DNA of 64,000 nt from NCBI RefSeq assembly GCF_927798115.1, contig NZ_CAKMMG010000002.1, positions 62,001-126,000 of the forward strand, written 5' to 3'. Positions 26,271-34,586 of this stretch are shown one piece after another. Each line of letters starts with the position of its first letter. Within the stretch, counting starts at the first letter, position 1. The notes beneath the pieces are model-generated. The model had not been told where the DNA came from. It saw only the letters and a list, made by a program, of their open reading frames with translations, and made no database searches. A program made the position numbers and the translations under genes. The stretch is from Paenibacillus auburnensis (GTDB lineage Bacteria; Bacillota; Bacilli; Paenibacillales; Paenibacillaceae).

Positions 26271-27053
26271 ATGAAACGGTATCTCGAGGTTTTTAAGCAA
26301 TGCATGTATTCCGCGATACAGGCAGCTGCAGCTTATCGCATGAATTTCATCATCAGCAGTCTGATCACATTGGCCGGCAATATTCTGTTTCCGCTGGTGA
26401 CTCTGCTTATTTACCGGGCAGGCACCAGCTTTCCCGGCTGGACCTTATATGAGGTGCTGCTGATCCAGGCTGTATTCACCATGTCCAGCGGGCTCTCGAG
26501 CCTTATTTTTGGCGGTGTCCTCTGGACCACCATGTCCCATATTCGTGAGGGAAGCTTCGAGGTGATTCTGCTGAAGCCGCTGAATCCGCTATTTTTCATT
26601 GTCGCTACTACATTTTCTACCGATAGTATCGGCCTGTTTCTGGGCGGTGTTGCGTTATTCATCTTCTCTGTCATCCAGGCAGGTGCCATTCCGCTGCTCT
26701 TCTGGCTTCAATTTATCGGGCTGTTCATCGCCGGGACGGCGGTCCTCGCAGGATTATCCCTGATGATGGCCGCGATGTCCTTCAAATGGGTGGGCAATTC
26801 GAGAATATCCGAGCTTGCGGACAGCGTGCTGAATATCGGAAAGTATCCCTTGCCTATTTTCCCTAAGGCTGTGCAGGCTGTAGCTACGATGATCATTCCT
26901 GTGGGAATGGTCGGCTTCCTCCCCGCTTCCGCGCTGCTTGGCCGGGTGCAGGCAAGGGATTTCATAGCAGTATTGCCCTGCTTGCTATTCCTGGCGGCAG
27001 GGGTATGGGTGTACCGGCATATGATCAGATTGTACGAGGGGGTAGGCGGATGA
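26271..27053 (+). CDS. ABC-2 family permease (PF06182/DUF990-type), subunit 2
   Basis: A 260-residue membrane protein. I chose ATG 26271, 11 bases after AGAGGA, over an upstream TTG. YLEVFKQCMYSAIQAAAAYRMNFIISSLITLAGNILFPLVTLLIY is the first helical pair. The conserved EGSFEVILLKPLNPLFFIVATTFSTDSIGLFLGGVALFIF follows; this EGxxxxxLlkPl loop is typical of the family. About six transmembrane helices are present. It is the partner of the 25425-26243 subunit. Its stop overlaps the ATPase start by four bases, so stoichiometric translation is likely. Confidence 0.87.
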   Translation: MKRYLEVFKQCMYSAIQAAAAYRMNFIISSLITLAGNILFPLVTLLIYRAGTSFPGWTLYEVLLIQAVFTMSSGLSSLIFGGVLWTTMSHIREGSFEVILLKPLNPLFFIVATTFSTDSIGLFLGGVALFIFSVIQAGAIPLLFWLQFIGLFIAGTAVLAGLSLMMAAMSFKWVGNSRISELADSVLNIGKYPLPIFPKAVQAVATMIIPVGMVGFLPASALLGRVQARDFIAVLPCLLFLAAGVWVYRHMIRLYEGVGG

Positions 27054-28054
27054 TGCCGGTGATTGATGTGAAGCATTTGACCAAGACATATACAACCTAT
27101 AAGCGTGGAGCAGGCGCGGGGCAGACGATCCGAAGCTTCTTCCAGCGCGAAGAAGTCGTAATCCATGCCGTCAACGATATCAGCTTTGCCATCGGGCAAG
27201 GGGAAATCTGCGGGATTCTGGGTCCTAACGGGGCTGGAAAATCAACCGCGATCAAAATGCTCTGCGGTGCGCTGTATCCCACAAGCGGAGAAATCCAAGT
27301 GCTTGGTTACTCCCCTGCCAAGGACCGGAAGCGCTATGTCGGCAAAATTGGAGCCGTCTTCGGTCAGAAATCACAACTAATCTGGGACATTCCGCCGATC
27401 GACAGCTTCAACATGAACAAAGCAATCTATGGGATCACCACTCAGGACTTCAAACGCCGTTTGGAAGAGCTGAGTGAACTGCTGGACATTGCCCATGTGA
27501 TCGAAAAGCCTACCAGAGTGCTGTCTCTCGGTGAACGCATGAAATGTGAATTCGTCATGGCCATGCTGCATCAGCCGGACATTTTGTTCCTGGATGAGCC
27601 GACTATCGGGCTTGATGTGATCGCCAAGGTCAAAATCCGCGAATTCATTCAGCAGCTGAATCAGAAGCGGAATATGACCTGTATTCTGACTACTCATGAT
27701 CTTGAGGATGTGGAGGAGCTTGCCCACCGGGTTATTGTCATTAACCATGGAGAAAAAGTTTTTGATGATTCGCTGCAGCGACTGAAGCTGTTTCTCGGGG
27801 AGAAGAAGCGGGTCAGCTTCACTTTTGCGGACTCTGCCGGTAAAACTGTCTTCAATAATGCCTACACCAAGGTAATCGACCGGCCGTCGGATTTTCAAAT
27901 TACGCTTGAAGTGGATACGGCCCAGATTTCCATCAGTGATTTTCTAGAAGACATCTCCCGGAAGCACCGCTTCTCCGACATTTCCGTTAAGGAACTGCCG
28001 ATTCAGCAGGTGGTAATGAATATCTACGAAAATGCGGAGGGTGTGCCTGGATAG
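27050..28054 (+). CDS. ABC transporter ATP-binding protein of the two-permease exporter
   Basis: A 334-residue ATPase overlapping the second permease stop (ATGA). It has an N-terminal insertion (TYKRGAGAGQTIRSFFQREEVVIHAVNDISF) typical of this exporter class, then Walker A GPNGAGKST, Q-loop GAVFGQKSQLIWDIPPIDSF, signature LSLGERMK and Walker B LFLDEPTIGLD with TTHDLEDVEELAHRV. The C-terminal ~90 residues form the regulatory extension seen in drug-export (DrrA-like) ATPases. With the two upstream permeases it makes a complete exporter. A long hairpin terminator follows, which closes the four-gene operon starting at 24232. Confidence 0.93.
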   Translation: MMPVIDVKHLTKTYTTYKRGAGAGQTIRSFFQREEVVIHAVNDISFAIGQGEICGILGPNGAGKSTAIKMLCGALYPTSGEIQVLGYSPAKDRKRYVGKIGAVFGQKSQLIWDIPPIDSFNMNKAIYGITTQDFKRRLEELSELLDIAHVIEKPTRVLSLGERMKCEFVMAMLHQPDILFLDEPTIGLDVIAKVKIREFIQQLNQKRNMTCILTTHDLEDVEELAHRVIVINHGEKVFDDSLQRLKLFLGEKKRVSFTFADSAGKTVFNNAYTKVIDRPSDFQITLEVDTAQISISDFLEDISRKHRFSDISVKELPIQQVVMNIYENAEGVPG

Positions 28055-28110
28055 GCGATTTTTGCAGGATCATATTCGTAATATAAAATAAATAGGTTTT
28101 GGATCATACG

Positions 28111-28178
28111 CCGCTTTAAGCGCTCTACCCCATCCGAGTTCGATTCGAGTTGGGGCAGAGTGTTAAGGCGGTTTTTTT
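28111..28178 (+). terminator. Terminator of the serine-hydrolase/ABC operon
   Basis: A long imperfect stem: CCGCTTTAAGCGCTCTACCCC pairs with GGGGCAGAGTGTTAAGGCGG, with a long apical loop, followed by seven T residues. Confidence 0.85.
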
Positions 28179-28321
28179 GCGGCCTATGTCTGCGCTTGAT
28201 AATTAGCTCCTAATAGAAGTTAGCAGCCGGACGGTTCGAGACGTTGACTAAACACTTTGTTATACTTAAGCTTGGTATGCTTTATAGTACAACCGCTCAT
28301 CGAATAAAGGAGGTTCACCTT

Positions 28322-29005
28322 ATGGAGTTTAAAATATTTGTAGTTGAAGATGACCCTGCCTTATATGATGCTTTGAAATCTGGGCTGGAGACCTGGGCGT
28401 TTCAGGTTACACAGCCGGATGATTTTGACGAGGTCATGCGTTCGTTTCTTGATCAGCAACCTCATCTCGTGATCATGGACATTACCCTTCCAAAATTTGA
28501 TGGTTTTCATTGGTGCAGAGAGATCCGCTCCGTATCCGAGGTACCTATTATTTTCTTATCATCCCGCGACCACCCCTTGGATATGGTGATGGCGCTAAAT
28601 ATGGGGGCTGACGATTTCGTTCAGAAGCCATTTCATACCAATGTGCTGTATGCCAAAATTCAAGCTATTCTGCGCAGAACGTATGCTTATGGGGAAGCCC
28701 AGACCGACATTCTCGAATGGAACAGTGCCTTGATTGATTTAAAACGAGGCGTTATCCGAAAATCAGATGAGGAAGCCGATTTGACAAAAAATGAATTTTT
28801 CTTGTTGATTACACTCGTGAAGGCTAACAATGCCGTTATCTCCAGTCATGACTTGATACGTAAGCTGTGGGAAGACGAGCAATTCGTGAATGACAACACC
28901 CTTACAGCAAACATCACCCGTCTTCGGCAAAAACTGGAGCCGCTTGGACTTTCAGATGCGATCGTAACTAAAAAAGGGATGGGCTATATGGCCGTCACTT
29001 TATAG
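28322..29005 (+). CDS. yxdJ: OmpR-family response regulator, YxdJ/BceR-type
   Basis: A 227-residue regulator. ATG 28322 follows a near-perfect AAAGGAGGT. The receiver domain (residues 1-120) has the acidic pair E9-D10-D11 and phosphoacceptor D53 in LVIMDITLP. The C-terminal winged helix ends in NDNTLTANITRLRQKLEPLGLSDAIVTKKGMGYMAV. Its length and motifs match BceR-type regulators, which need their ABC transporter partner for sensing. The gene order RR-HK-ATPase-permease-YxeA is that of the B. subtilis yxdJKLM-yxeA locus, which responds to cationic host-defence peptides. It is expected to bind the TGACA-N4-TGTCA dyad upstream of the ABC genes. Confidence 0.88.
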   Translation: MEFKIFVVEDDPALYDALKSGLETWAFQVTQPDDFDEVMRSFLDQQPHLVIMDITLPKFDGFHWCREIRSVSEVPIIFLSSRDHPLDMVMALNMGADDFVQKPFHTNVLYAKIQAILRRTYAYGEAQTDILEWNSALIDLKRGVIRKSDEEADLTKNEFFLLITLVKANNAVISSHDLIRKLWEDEQFVNDNTLTANITRLRQKLEPLGLSDAIVTKKGMGYMAVTL

Positions 29006-29019
29006 GAGGAACAGGCATA

Positions 29020-30066
29020 ATGTTCATGCGCTACATGGCTTCAAGAATAAGCTGGCTGGTGCTTACTGCCGGCTTGCTGGGGTTGACTGATCTGCTAATC
29101 CTTTTCGAACAAGGATTCCGTGTTGAATTTACATCCTTACTCTATTTAAATGCTTTATATCTAATTGTATTTTCCTTGTTTTTGGTGTGGCGCTACAAGA
29201 AAGAAACCAGATATATAGCAGCAATTAGCGAGCTCCAGAACAGTATGACCTCCGATTGGTATGAAAGCCTGCCTGAACCGGACAATGAACTGGATAGAGC
29301 CATAAGTGAAATATTAAATGAGGCCTCCCGCCAGTTCAAACGTAAACTTGCTCAGATGAAAGAAGCTCAACTGATCGAAAATGACTTTACAGCCTCCTGG
29401 ATTCATGAAGTTAAAACTCCTCTTACCGCAATGAAACTGATTATGGATGCGCAACAGGGTAATCCGGAAATGCGCAGACTTGAAACAGAATGGCTGAGGA
29501 TTCATTTACTTGTAGACCGCCAGCTGCATTTGACACGTCTTCCTGCCCTGGAATCGGACTATGTCCTTGAGCGTGTCTCTGTACAGCGCCTTGCAGCAGA
29601 AGAAATCCGGGAAATGGCTCCCTGGTGTATGGAGAAAAATTTGGCAGTCAGCCTTGAAGGAAATGATGCGATAGTCGTAACGGACCGGAAATGGTGCCGG
29701 TTCATTATCCGGCAATTGCTGACCAATGCGATTAAATACAGTCCCTCCGGTAAAGCTCTTATATTCAAGACAGATGTGACGGAAACAATGCATGTGAGTC
29801 TGGATTTGATTGACGAAGGTCCGGGGATCCGCCCGCATGACCTTCCGCGTATATTTGATAAAGGGTTCACTGGCGAGAATGGAAGAATTCATAACGCTGC
29901 TACTGGACTCGGACTGTATCTTGCCCAGACCGTAGCAGATAAAATAGGAATTACACTGCATGTGCTACCCGGCCAGCCCCAAGGTACAACGATGCGGATG
30001 ATTTTCACCGATCCCAATACTTTCGAAACGCTCAGAAGCGGCCAGGAGAAACATATCCCGTTATAA
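29020..30066 (+). CDS. yxdK: Intramembrane-sensing histidine kinase, YxdK/BceS-type
   Basis: A 348-residue kinase, 14 bases after the regulator. Two transmembrane helices (residues about 10-30 and 40-58) are separated by only a short loop, so there is no extracellular sensor domain; this is the hallmark of BceS-type intramembrane-sensing kinases. The phosphoacceptor H129 lies in ASWIHEVKTPLTAMK. An HATPase domain follows, with NAIKYSP, DEGPGI and TGLGLYLAQ boxes. In this class the cognate ABC permease, here at 30984, detects the peptide and signals to the kinase. A terminator follows, so it is separated from the ABC genes. Confidence 0.88.
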   Translation: MFMRYMASRISWLVLTAGLLGLTDLLILFEQGFRVEFTSLLYLNALYLIVFSLFLVWRYKKETRYIAAISELQNSMTSDWYESLPEPDNELDRAISEILNEASRQFKRKLAQMKEAQLIENDFTASWIHEVKTPLTAMKLIMDAQQGNPEMRRLETEWLRIHLLVDRQLHLTRLPALESDYVLERVSVQRLAAEEIREMAPWCMEKNLAVSLEGNDAIVVTDRKWCRFIIRQLLTNAIKYSPSGKALIFKTDVTETMHVSLDLIDEGPGIRPHDLPRIFDKGFTGENGRIHNAATGLGLYLAQTVADKIGITLHVLPGQPQGTTMRMIFTDPNTFETLRSGQEKHIPL

Positions 30067-30096
30067 ACAGTCAAGATTAATCTTGACTGTTTTTTT
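30065..30096 (+). terminator. Strong terminator between the two-component and ABC parts of the yxd locus
   Basis: AAACAGTCAAGA-TTAA-TCTTGACTGTTT with a run of T residues: a perfect 12-bp stem that begins at the kinase stop codon. Confidence 0.93.
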
Positions 30097-30108
30097 GTAC
30101 CACATCCA

Positions 30109-30128
30109 ACATGACAATATTGTCATGT
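30109..30128. promoter_or_regulatory. Candidate YxdJ/BceR binding site
   Basis: A perfect 20-bp palindrome whose core TGACA-N4-TGTCA fits the BceR-type consensus TNACA-N4-TGTNA. It lies about 60 bases upstream of a consensus -10 (TATAAT, 30190-30195) that lacks a recognisable -35, as expected for an activated promoter driving the ABC genes. Confidence 0.75.
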
Positions 30129-30214
30129 ACCTCGCCAACCCGTCACCTAGAACGTGCGACACCAGAGAAAATGAGTTGTACACTTAAGCTATAATCCAAT
30201 CCGGGAGGTTTCAT

Positions 30215-31000
30215 ATGAATGAATCAACTGAACAGGTTACTGTCCTACACGCCCGTAATGTTCATAAAACATATGGTTCAAAGGGCAGCGCACAACATGT
30301 CTTGAAGGGAATAGACTTACGGGTACTCCGTAAAGAATTCGTTGGCATCATGGGTCCTTCCGGTTCCGGAAAGACAACATTACTAAACGTACTTGCGACT
30401 ATTGACCGGACTACGGACGGCACGATATTAATTGATAACGAAGATATCTCTACAATGAGCAATACCGCACTTTCCACATTTCGCCGGAACAAACTTGGAT
30501 TCGTCTTTCAGGATTACAATCTTCTCGATACGTTGACAGTAAAAGAAAACATTCTTCTGCCTCTGTCCCTCAGTAAAATAAGCAAGCAACAGGCAGAGAG
30601 TGAGTACACAGCGATTGCAGATGTGCTTGGAATTAAGGAATTATCACGTAAATACCCTTATGAAATATCCGGAGGACAAAAACAGCGTACCGCAGCCGGG
30701 CGTGCCCTTATCCACCAGCCTTCCATAGTTTTTGCAGATGAGCCTACAGGTGCACTGGATTCCAAATCGGCTTCCTCTTTATTATCAGTAATGGAAGAGA
30801 TTAACCGGACAAGAAACGTCACGATCATTATGGTCACGCATGATCCGGTCGCATCCAGCTATTGTAGCCGTGTAGTGTTCCTAAAAGACGGGAAAATTTA
30901 CTCTGAGCTCTACCGGGGAGAGAAATCCAGACAATCGTTTTTTAAAGAAATCATTGATGTTCAGACGGTATTAGGAGGCGACCATGTTGACGGTATTTGA
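30215..31000 (+). CDS. yxdL: BceA/YxdL-type ABC transporter ATP-binding protein
   Basis: A 261-residue ATPase starting at ATG 30215 after GGGAGG. Walker A is GPSGSGKTT, the Q-loop region is [21 protein letters not shown], the signature is ISGGQKQRT and Walker B is [12 protein letters not shown] with [15 protein letters not shown]. These match the MacB/LolD-like ATPases of Bce systems. It overlaps the permease gene by 17 bases. Together they form the peptide-removing and sensing transporter of the locus. It is probably induced by the response regulator through the palindrome at 30109. Confidence 0.92.
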   Translation: MNESTEQVTVLHARNVHKTYGSKGSAQHVLKGIDLRVLRKEFVGIMGPSGSGKTTLLNVLATIDRTTDGTILIDNEDISTMSNTALSTFRRNKLGFVFQDYNLLDTLTVKENILLPLSLSKISKQQAESEYTAIADVLGIKELSRKYPYEISGGQKQRTAAGRALIHQPSIVFADEPTGALDSKSASSLLSVMEEINRTRNVTIIMVTHDPVASSYCSRVVFLKDGKIYSELYRGEKSRQSFFKEIIDVQTVLGGDHVDGI

Positions 31001-32918
31001 GTTAGTATTCCGCAGCATGCGGCAAAATGTGAAGCATTATTACTTGTATTTCTTCGCACTAATATTCAGTTTGAGTCTATTCTTCGTTTTTGCTTCCCTG
31101 CAGCACGATCAGCAGGTTCAAAGCATGATGGAAGCAAGTGTTAACTTTTCAGCGGCATTTCAGTCTGCAGCAGCTCTGCTTATTCTGATTATTGGAATTT
31201 TCACAGTCTCATCTAACCGGATCTTTCTGCGCCGGCGAAGTCGTGAAATCGGAGTATTCCAGTTAATTGGCCTATCCAAAAGCTGGGTTGCCCGTTATCT
31301 AGTTATTGAAAATGTACTTCTCGGTATAAGTGCGCTTGTAGCAGGAATTGCCTGTGGAGCCATGGTGTCACGCCTGTTTGTCCTGATTCTGATGAAACTG
31401 CTAAATCTGGAGGGCGTCCCTGCCATAAGCTTTTCTGTATCAGCAGCTTTAGAAACGGCAATGGTCTTTATTTTGATCCTGGTTATTACTTCTGTGCAAA
31501 TGATATTCATGATTTACCGCAGCACTCTGCTCCATCTGTTTCAAGCAGATATGCAGCCTGATCTTTCCAGTCCGCCCCATTCATTGTTCACGGCTATTTA
31601 TGCGATGCTTGGAGTTGTGCTGATTGGATACGGCTATAAATTATCTGCCCACATGGTAGATGATCAATTACTCCTGAATGCCCTTCTGGTACTGTTATCT
31701 ACTATATCAGGGACATATCTATTGTACCGCGTGACGCTCAGATGGTGCTTCACTTGGCTCCGCAAACGGAAAAATGGTCATCTCGGTTTATACAATAGCC
31801 TGTCCCTGGCTCCGCTGATACACCGGATGAAAGCTAATGCCAACTCACTTACCTTAATTACAGTGTTATCGGCATTAACCATTACATTAGTCACCATGGC
31901 GTATTCGGTTTACTATTCTGCAGAGCATGATACCCGCAAGGCGATGCCTTTTGACTTTGCCTTTGAGAACAGGGCGCTGGACGAACAGTCGTTTATGAGC
32001 GAGCTGGAGCGCGAAGGAATTAATTTTCGTCACAAAACGATCGAGGCGATCCGGACGAATGGTGTTATTCTGAATCCGCTTGATGAATCCAGCCATATAG
32101 ACAGCGCACTATTATGGCTTCCGGCAGAACAGCTTCAAAGATCTGGAGTAAGGTTATCCGTGCCCTCATACGGTGAGGCGGTGGCATACAATGCCTGGGC
32201 ATCGTCTACATTTGACGACAGCGATTTCTCAAAGCGGTATCCAACAACAGTCGAGCTGGCGGCCAAAGGACAGACGGGCAGCTACCTGTTGAAAGAACTG
32301 ATCGCAGAAAATCTCGTGAATTCCGATTTATCAGGCAATCAGCTTTTAGTGTCTGAGGCGACTTTGAAAGACATTGAGAACAGTATGTCCAGTACTGCCG
32401 GTTTTGAGAAAACACTGATCGGAACGTATCGTATTTCAGACAAGGGAGAGCTTGCTTTAGCCTCCTCTCTTTACCAGAAATATAATCCTGACGGCCATTC
32501 TTCGCCCGATTTCTATTCACAATATAAAGAAGCACTACAAATTTCGGGATTACTGATATTTATAGCTGCATTTCTGGGACTTGCCTTCCTAGCCTCTACC
32601 GGCAGCATCCTGTATTTCAAACAAATGACTGAAGCAGAGCAGGAAAAACAGAGCTTTAAGACTCTACGACAGCTCGGATTTGATACACATATGATCATGA
32701 GGGGTGTTATTCAAAAGCAGATGGTTGTGTTTCTTATCCCTTTATTCATTGGTGTGCTCCACTCTATTTTTGCAGTCAAGGCGGCATCGGTCATCATTAT
32801 TTCGGACATCACCATACCAACGGTCATCTCAATTGGTGCCTATGCTGCAATTTATTTTCTGTTCGCATTATTCACTCTTGGGTATTACCGGAAAGTCGTT
32901 AAAAACGCCATGTTATAA
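30984..32918 (+). CDS. yxdM: BceB/YxdM-type FtsX-family permease
   Basis: A 644-residue membrane protein; ATG 30984 lies 5 bases after GGAGG inside the ATPase gene. It has about ten transmembrane helices with the BceB order: helix 1 near residues 15-40, a FtsX-like group at 55-165, further helices at 200-245 and 285-310, then a large extracellular domain of about 210 residues (310-525), and three C-terminal helices from 530. The extracellular domain is the peptide-sensing part in Bce transporters. The permease also relays the signal to the kinase. Peptide specificity is not visible. Confidence 0.9.
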   Translation: MLTVFELVFRSMRQNVKHYYLYFFALIFSLSLFFVFASLQHDQQVQSMMEASVNFSAAFQSAAALLILIIGIFTVSSNRIFLRRRSREIGVFQLIGLSKSWVARYLVIENVLLGISALVAGIACGAMVSRLFVLILMKLLNLEGVPAISFSVSAALETAMVFILILVITSVQMIFMIYRSTLLHLFQADMQPDLSSPPHSLFTAIYAMLGVVLIGYGYKLSAHMVDDQLLLNALLVLLSTISGTYLLYRVTLRWCFTWLRKRKNGHLGLYNSLSLAPLIHRMKANANSLTLITVLSALTITLVTMAYSVYYSAEHDTRKAMPFDFAFENRALDEQSFMSELEREGINFRHKTIEAIRTNGVILNPLDESSHIDSALLWLPAEQLQRSGVRLSVPSYGEAVAYNAWASSTFDDSDFSKRYPTTVELAAKGQTGSYLLKELIAENLVNSDLSGNQLLVSEATLKDIENSMSSTAGFEKTLIGTYRISDKGELALASSLYQKYNPDGHSSPDFYSQYKEALQISGLLIFIAAFLGLAFLASTGSILYFKQMTEAEQEKQSFKTLRQLGFDTHMIMRGVIQKQMVVFLIPLFIGVLHSIFAVKAASVIIISDITIPTVISIGAYAAIYFLFALFTLGYYRKVVKNAML

Positions 32919-32940
32919 CACTTATTAACAGGAGGTATTT

Positions 32941-33282
32941 ATGAAAAAGAGAGTAGTTTTTATCCTTATCGTTATTGTGGTTTGCTCCGGCCTATATCTA
33001 ACATTCAAACGGGATTTTGATCAGTTCAACCCGCTGTATAAGGAGGAGTATGTCTATGCTGTAGTCACTAAGCCTGACGGAACTGAAGGTAAAGATGATC
33101 GTATCCGCTACAGATACAATCTGACAGGGTACACAGCGCTAGGACAAAAGAAAAAAATCACCTTCTCTTCGAGCAGTGAATTGGAAAAGAACGCTTATAT
33201 TTTAGTGCTCGCCAAAGGAGCCTACACGAAAAAATGGACCTTAATACACAAGGAAGACGTTCCGGATAAGGCCCTGAAATAG
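32941..33282 (+). CDS. yxeA: YxeA-family (DUF1093) protein
   Basis: A 113-residue protein starting at ATG 32941 after AGGAGG. An N-terminal membrane anchor or signal (KKRVVFILIVIVVCSGLYL) precedes a small beta-rich domain: YVYAVVTKPDGTEGKDDRIRYRYNLTGYTALGQKKKITFSSSSELEKNAYILVLAKGAY. This is the YxeA/DUF1093 family, an OB-like fold. In B. subtilis yxeA ends the yxdJKLM operon, exactly as here, 22 bases after the permease. Its biochemical role is unknown. A protective or accessory part in peptide response is inferred from context. Confidence 0.88.
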   Translation: MKKRVVFILIVIVVCSGLYLTFKRDFDQFNPLYKEEYVYAVVTKPDGTEGKDDRIRYRYNLTGYTALGQKKKITFSSSSELEKNAYILVLAKGAYTKKWTLIHKEDVPDKALK

Positions 33283-33304
33283 GGACTATAAAGTTAGAAA
33301 CAAC

Positions 33305-33331
33305 AAAAAGAACGGCATCGCTACCGTTCTT
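33305..33331 (-). terminator. Terminator of the tRNA-Ala/tRNA-Lys unit
   Basis: AAGAACGG...CCGTTCTT stem with a T-run on the minus strand. The loop and stem are almost identical to the terminator after the first tRNA-Lys. Confidence 0.78.
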
Positions 33332-33338
33332 ACTGTAA

Positions 33339-33411
33339 TGGACTCTCAGGGGCTCGAACCCTGGACAAATAGATTAAGAGTCTACTGCTCTACCAACTGA
33401 GCTAAGAGTCC
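33339..33411 (-). tRNA. tRNA-Lys (anticodon CTT), copy 2
   Basis: The same 73-base mature tRNA as at 22046-22118, with acceptor GGACTCT/AGAGTCC and loop CTCTTAA. The base 5' of the gene differs from copy 1. It is co-transcribed with tRNA-Ala from 33600-33628. Confidence 0.95.
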
Positions 33412-33423
33412 GTATGATGTTAT

Positions 33424-33499
33424 TGGTGGAGCCAAGGGGGATCGAACCCCTGACCTCATCGCTGCCAGCGATGCGCTCTCCCAGCTGAGCTATGGCCCC
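33424..33499 (-). tRNA. tRNA-Ala (anticodon GGC)
   Basis: A 76-base cloverleaf including encoded CCA. The acceptor stem is GGGGCCA/TGGCTCC with one G-T pair. Anticodon stem CATCG/CGATG carries loop CTGGCAG (anticodon GGC), and the T-arm is AGGGG/CCCCT. It is the first gene of a two-tRNA leftward unit, 12 bases before tRNA-Lys. Confidence 0.95.
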
Positions 33500-33599
33500 A
33501 TGATGCATACTTTAGAACTACATTATGTATTCTAAAATCAGGTGCGAGTCGAAAACTCACTTCGCTTCGTCATGTTTAAGTTCCGTAGGCGACTTCTAT

Positions 33600-33628
33600 A
33601 TAATATAAAAAATCGCCCTCGGTGTCAA
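33600..33628 (-). promoter_or_regulatory. Promoter of the tRNA-Ala/tRNA-Lys unit
   Basis: On the minus strand, TTGACA and TATTAT are 17 bases apart, about 100 bases upstream of tRNA-Ala. It is near-consensus, as expected for a stable RNA. Confidence 0.85.
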
Positions 33629-33692
33629 CACTTTTATAAAAAAGTTTTTATTCATGGGATTAACGAATGATTGATGAACTCCTGGAGAAGCC

Positions 33693-34169
33693 TTATAGCC
33701 CCTCCAGCTCTCCTGTGTTCTTGGACAGCAGTCCCTTCAATTCCTTCATGAACATGTTGATGTCCTTAAATTGGCGGTATACGGAGGCGAAGCGGACGTA
33801 GGCAACCTCGTCAACCGGATAGAGCTGCTCCATCACCAGCTCGCCAATTTGGCGGCTCTCTATTTCCGCTAAGGCGATGCCGCGCAGCGACTTCTCAACC
33901 TCGGAGACGATGGATTCCAGGCGCTCTACGGACACTGGACGCTTCTCACAGGCGCGGATCAGGCCGCGCAGGATTTTGTCGCGGCTGAATTCTTCGCGGC
34001 TGCCGTCCTTTTTGATTACGATCAGCGGGGTCTCTTCAATCATCTCGAAGGTAGTAAAACGCTTGCTGCAGCGCTCGCATTCACGCCTGCGCCGGATCGA
34101 TTTATTCTCGTTGGCCGGGCGCGAGTCAAGCACTTTGGTATTCGTGTGATCGCAGTAAGGGCATTTCAT
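33693..34169 (-). CDS. nrdR: Transcriptional repressor NrdR
   Basis: A 158-residue protein with ATG 34169. The N-terminal zinc ribbon uses C3, C6, C31 and C34 ([16 protein letters not shown]). It is followed by an ATP-cone (residues about 49-139: [32 protein letters not shown]). NrdR senses ATP/dATP and represses ribonucleotide reductase genes by binding NrdR boxes. Length and architecture are standard. Its place near coaE, mutM and polA is conserved in Bacillus relatives. It is transcribed away from the divergent spore-protein gene. Confidence 0.97.
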   Translation of the reverse strand: MKCPYCDHTNTKVLDSRPANENKSIRRRRECERCSKRFTTFEMIEETPLIVIKKDGSREEFSRDKILRGLIRACEKRPVSVERLESIVSEVEKSLRGIALAEIESRQIGELVMEQLYPVDEVAYVRFASVYRQFKDINMFMKELKGLLSKNTGELEGL

Positions 34170-34242
34170 AAGCTCAGGTCACTTCCTTTTCCACTAATTT
34201 AAGCTGTAATTCTTATTTCCATAAAACACCGTTTTATTGTTG

Positions 34243-34272
34243 TTATGAATCTGGCGAGAGCAGCACATAATA
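34243..34272 (+). promoter_or_regulatory. Probable sigma-G promoter of the spore-protein gene
   Basis: CATAATA (34266-34272) is a perfect sigma-G -10. TTATG (34243-34247), 18 bases upstream, matches the GHATR -35 at four of five positions. Forespore-specific expression is expected. Confidence 0.7.
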
Positions 34273-34302
34273 CAGTTACCAACCGATAGGAGGTGAACAG
34301 CA

Positions 34303-34518
34303 ATGAGCCAAAACAGCAGCAACAACCTGGTAGCTCCAAATTCACGCGGTGCCTTGGAACAACTTAAATACGAAGTTGCCCAAGAATTAGGTATCACTCT
34401 TTCCCCAGACGGATACCAAGGCAATAAAACTTCTTACGAAAATGGTTCGATCGGTGGTTACATCACTAAACGTCTTGTAACCCTGGCTGAACAGTCCCTG
34501 GCAGGTCAATTCAAATAA
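34303..34518 (+). CDS. Alpha/beta-type small acid-soluble spore protein
   Basis: A 71-residue protein starting at ATG 34303 after AGGAGGTGA. LVAPNSRGALEQLKYEVAQELGI contains the germination-protease recognition region, and GYQGNKTSYENGSIGGYITKRLVTLAEQSL is the conserved DNA-binding C-terminal part. These proteins coat spore DNA, change its conformation and protect it from UV and heat. They are degraded by GPR on germination to feed outgrowth. A sigma-G-like promoter lies upstream and a strong terminator downstream. The gene confirms a spore-forming host. Confidence 0.97.
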   Translation: MSQNSSNNLVAPNSRGALEQLKYEVAQELGITLSPDGYQGNKTSYENGSIGGYITKRLVTLAEQSLAGQFK

Positions 34519-34540
34519 CCTGTCCCCAATAAGCTTGCCT

Positions 34541-34586
34541 AAAGAAGTATTAAACGGCTAACCGTCGTTTAATGCTTCTTTTTTTA
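34541..34586 (+). terminator. Terminator of the spore-protein gene
   Basis: AGAAGTATTAAACG pairs with CGTTTAATGCTTCT (one mismatch) and is followed by a long T-run that reaches the end of the convergent transglycosylase gene. Confidence 0.87.

Noticed and set aside
28236..28321. A second BceR-type site or clear promoter ahead of yxdJ
   Set aside because: A TTGACT is present near 28240, but no -10 lies at a proper distance and no TNACA-N4-TGTNA dyad is visible.
22046..33411. tRNA-Lys duplicate as prophage or integrative-element att sites
   Set aside because: Both tRNA copies are complete and have their own terminators, and there is no integrase, excisionase or phage gene between them.
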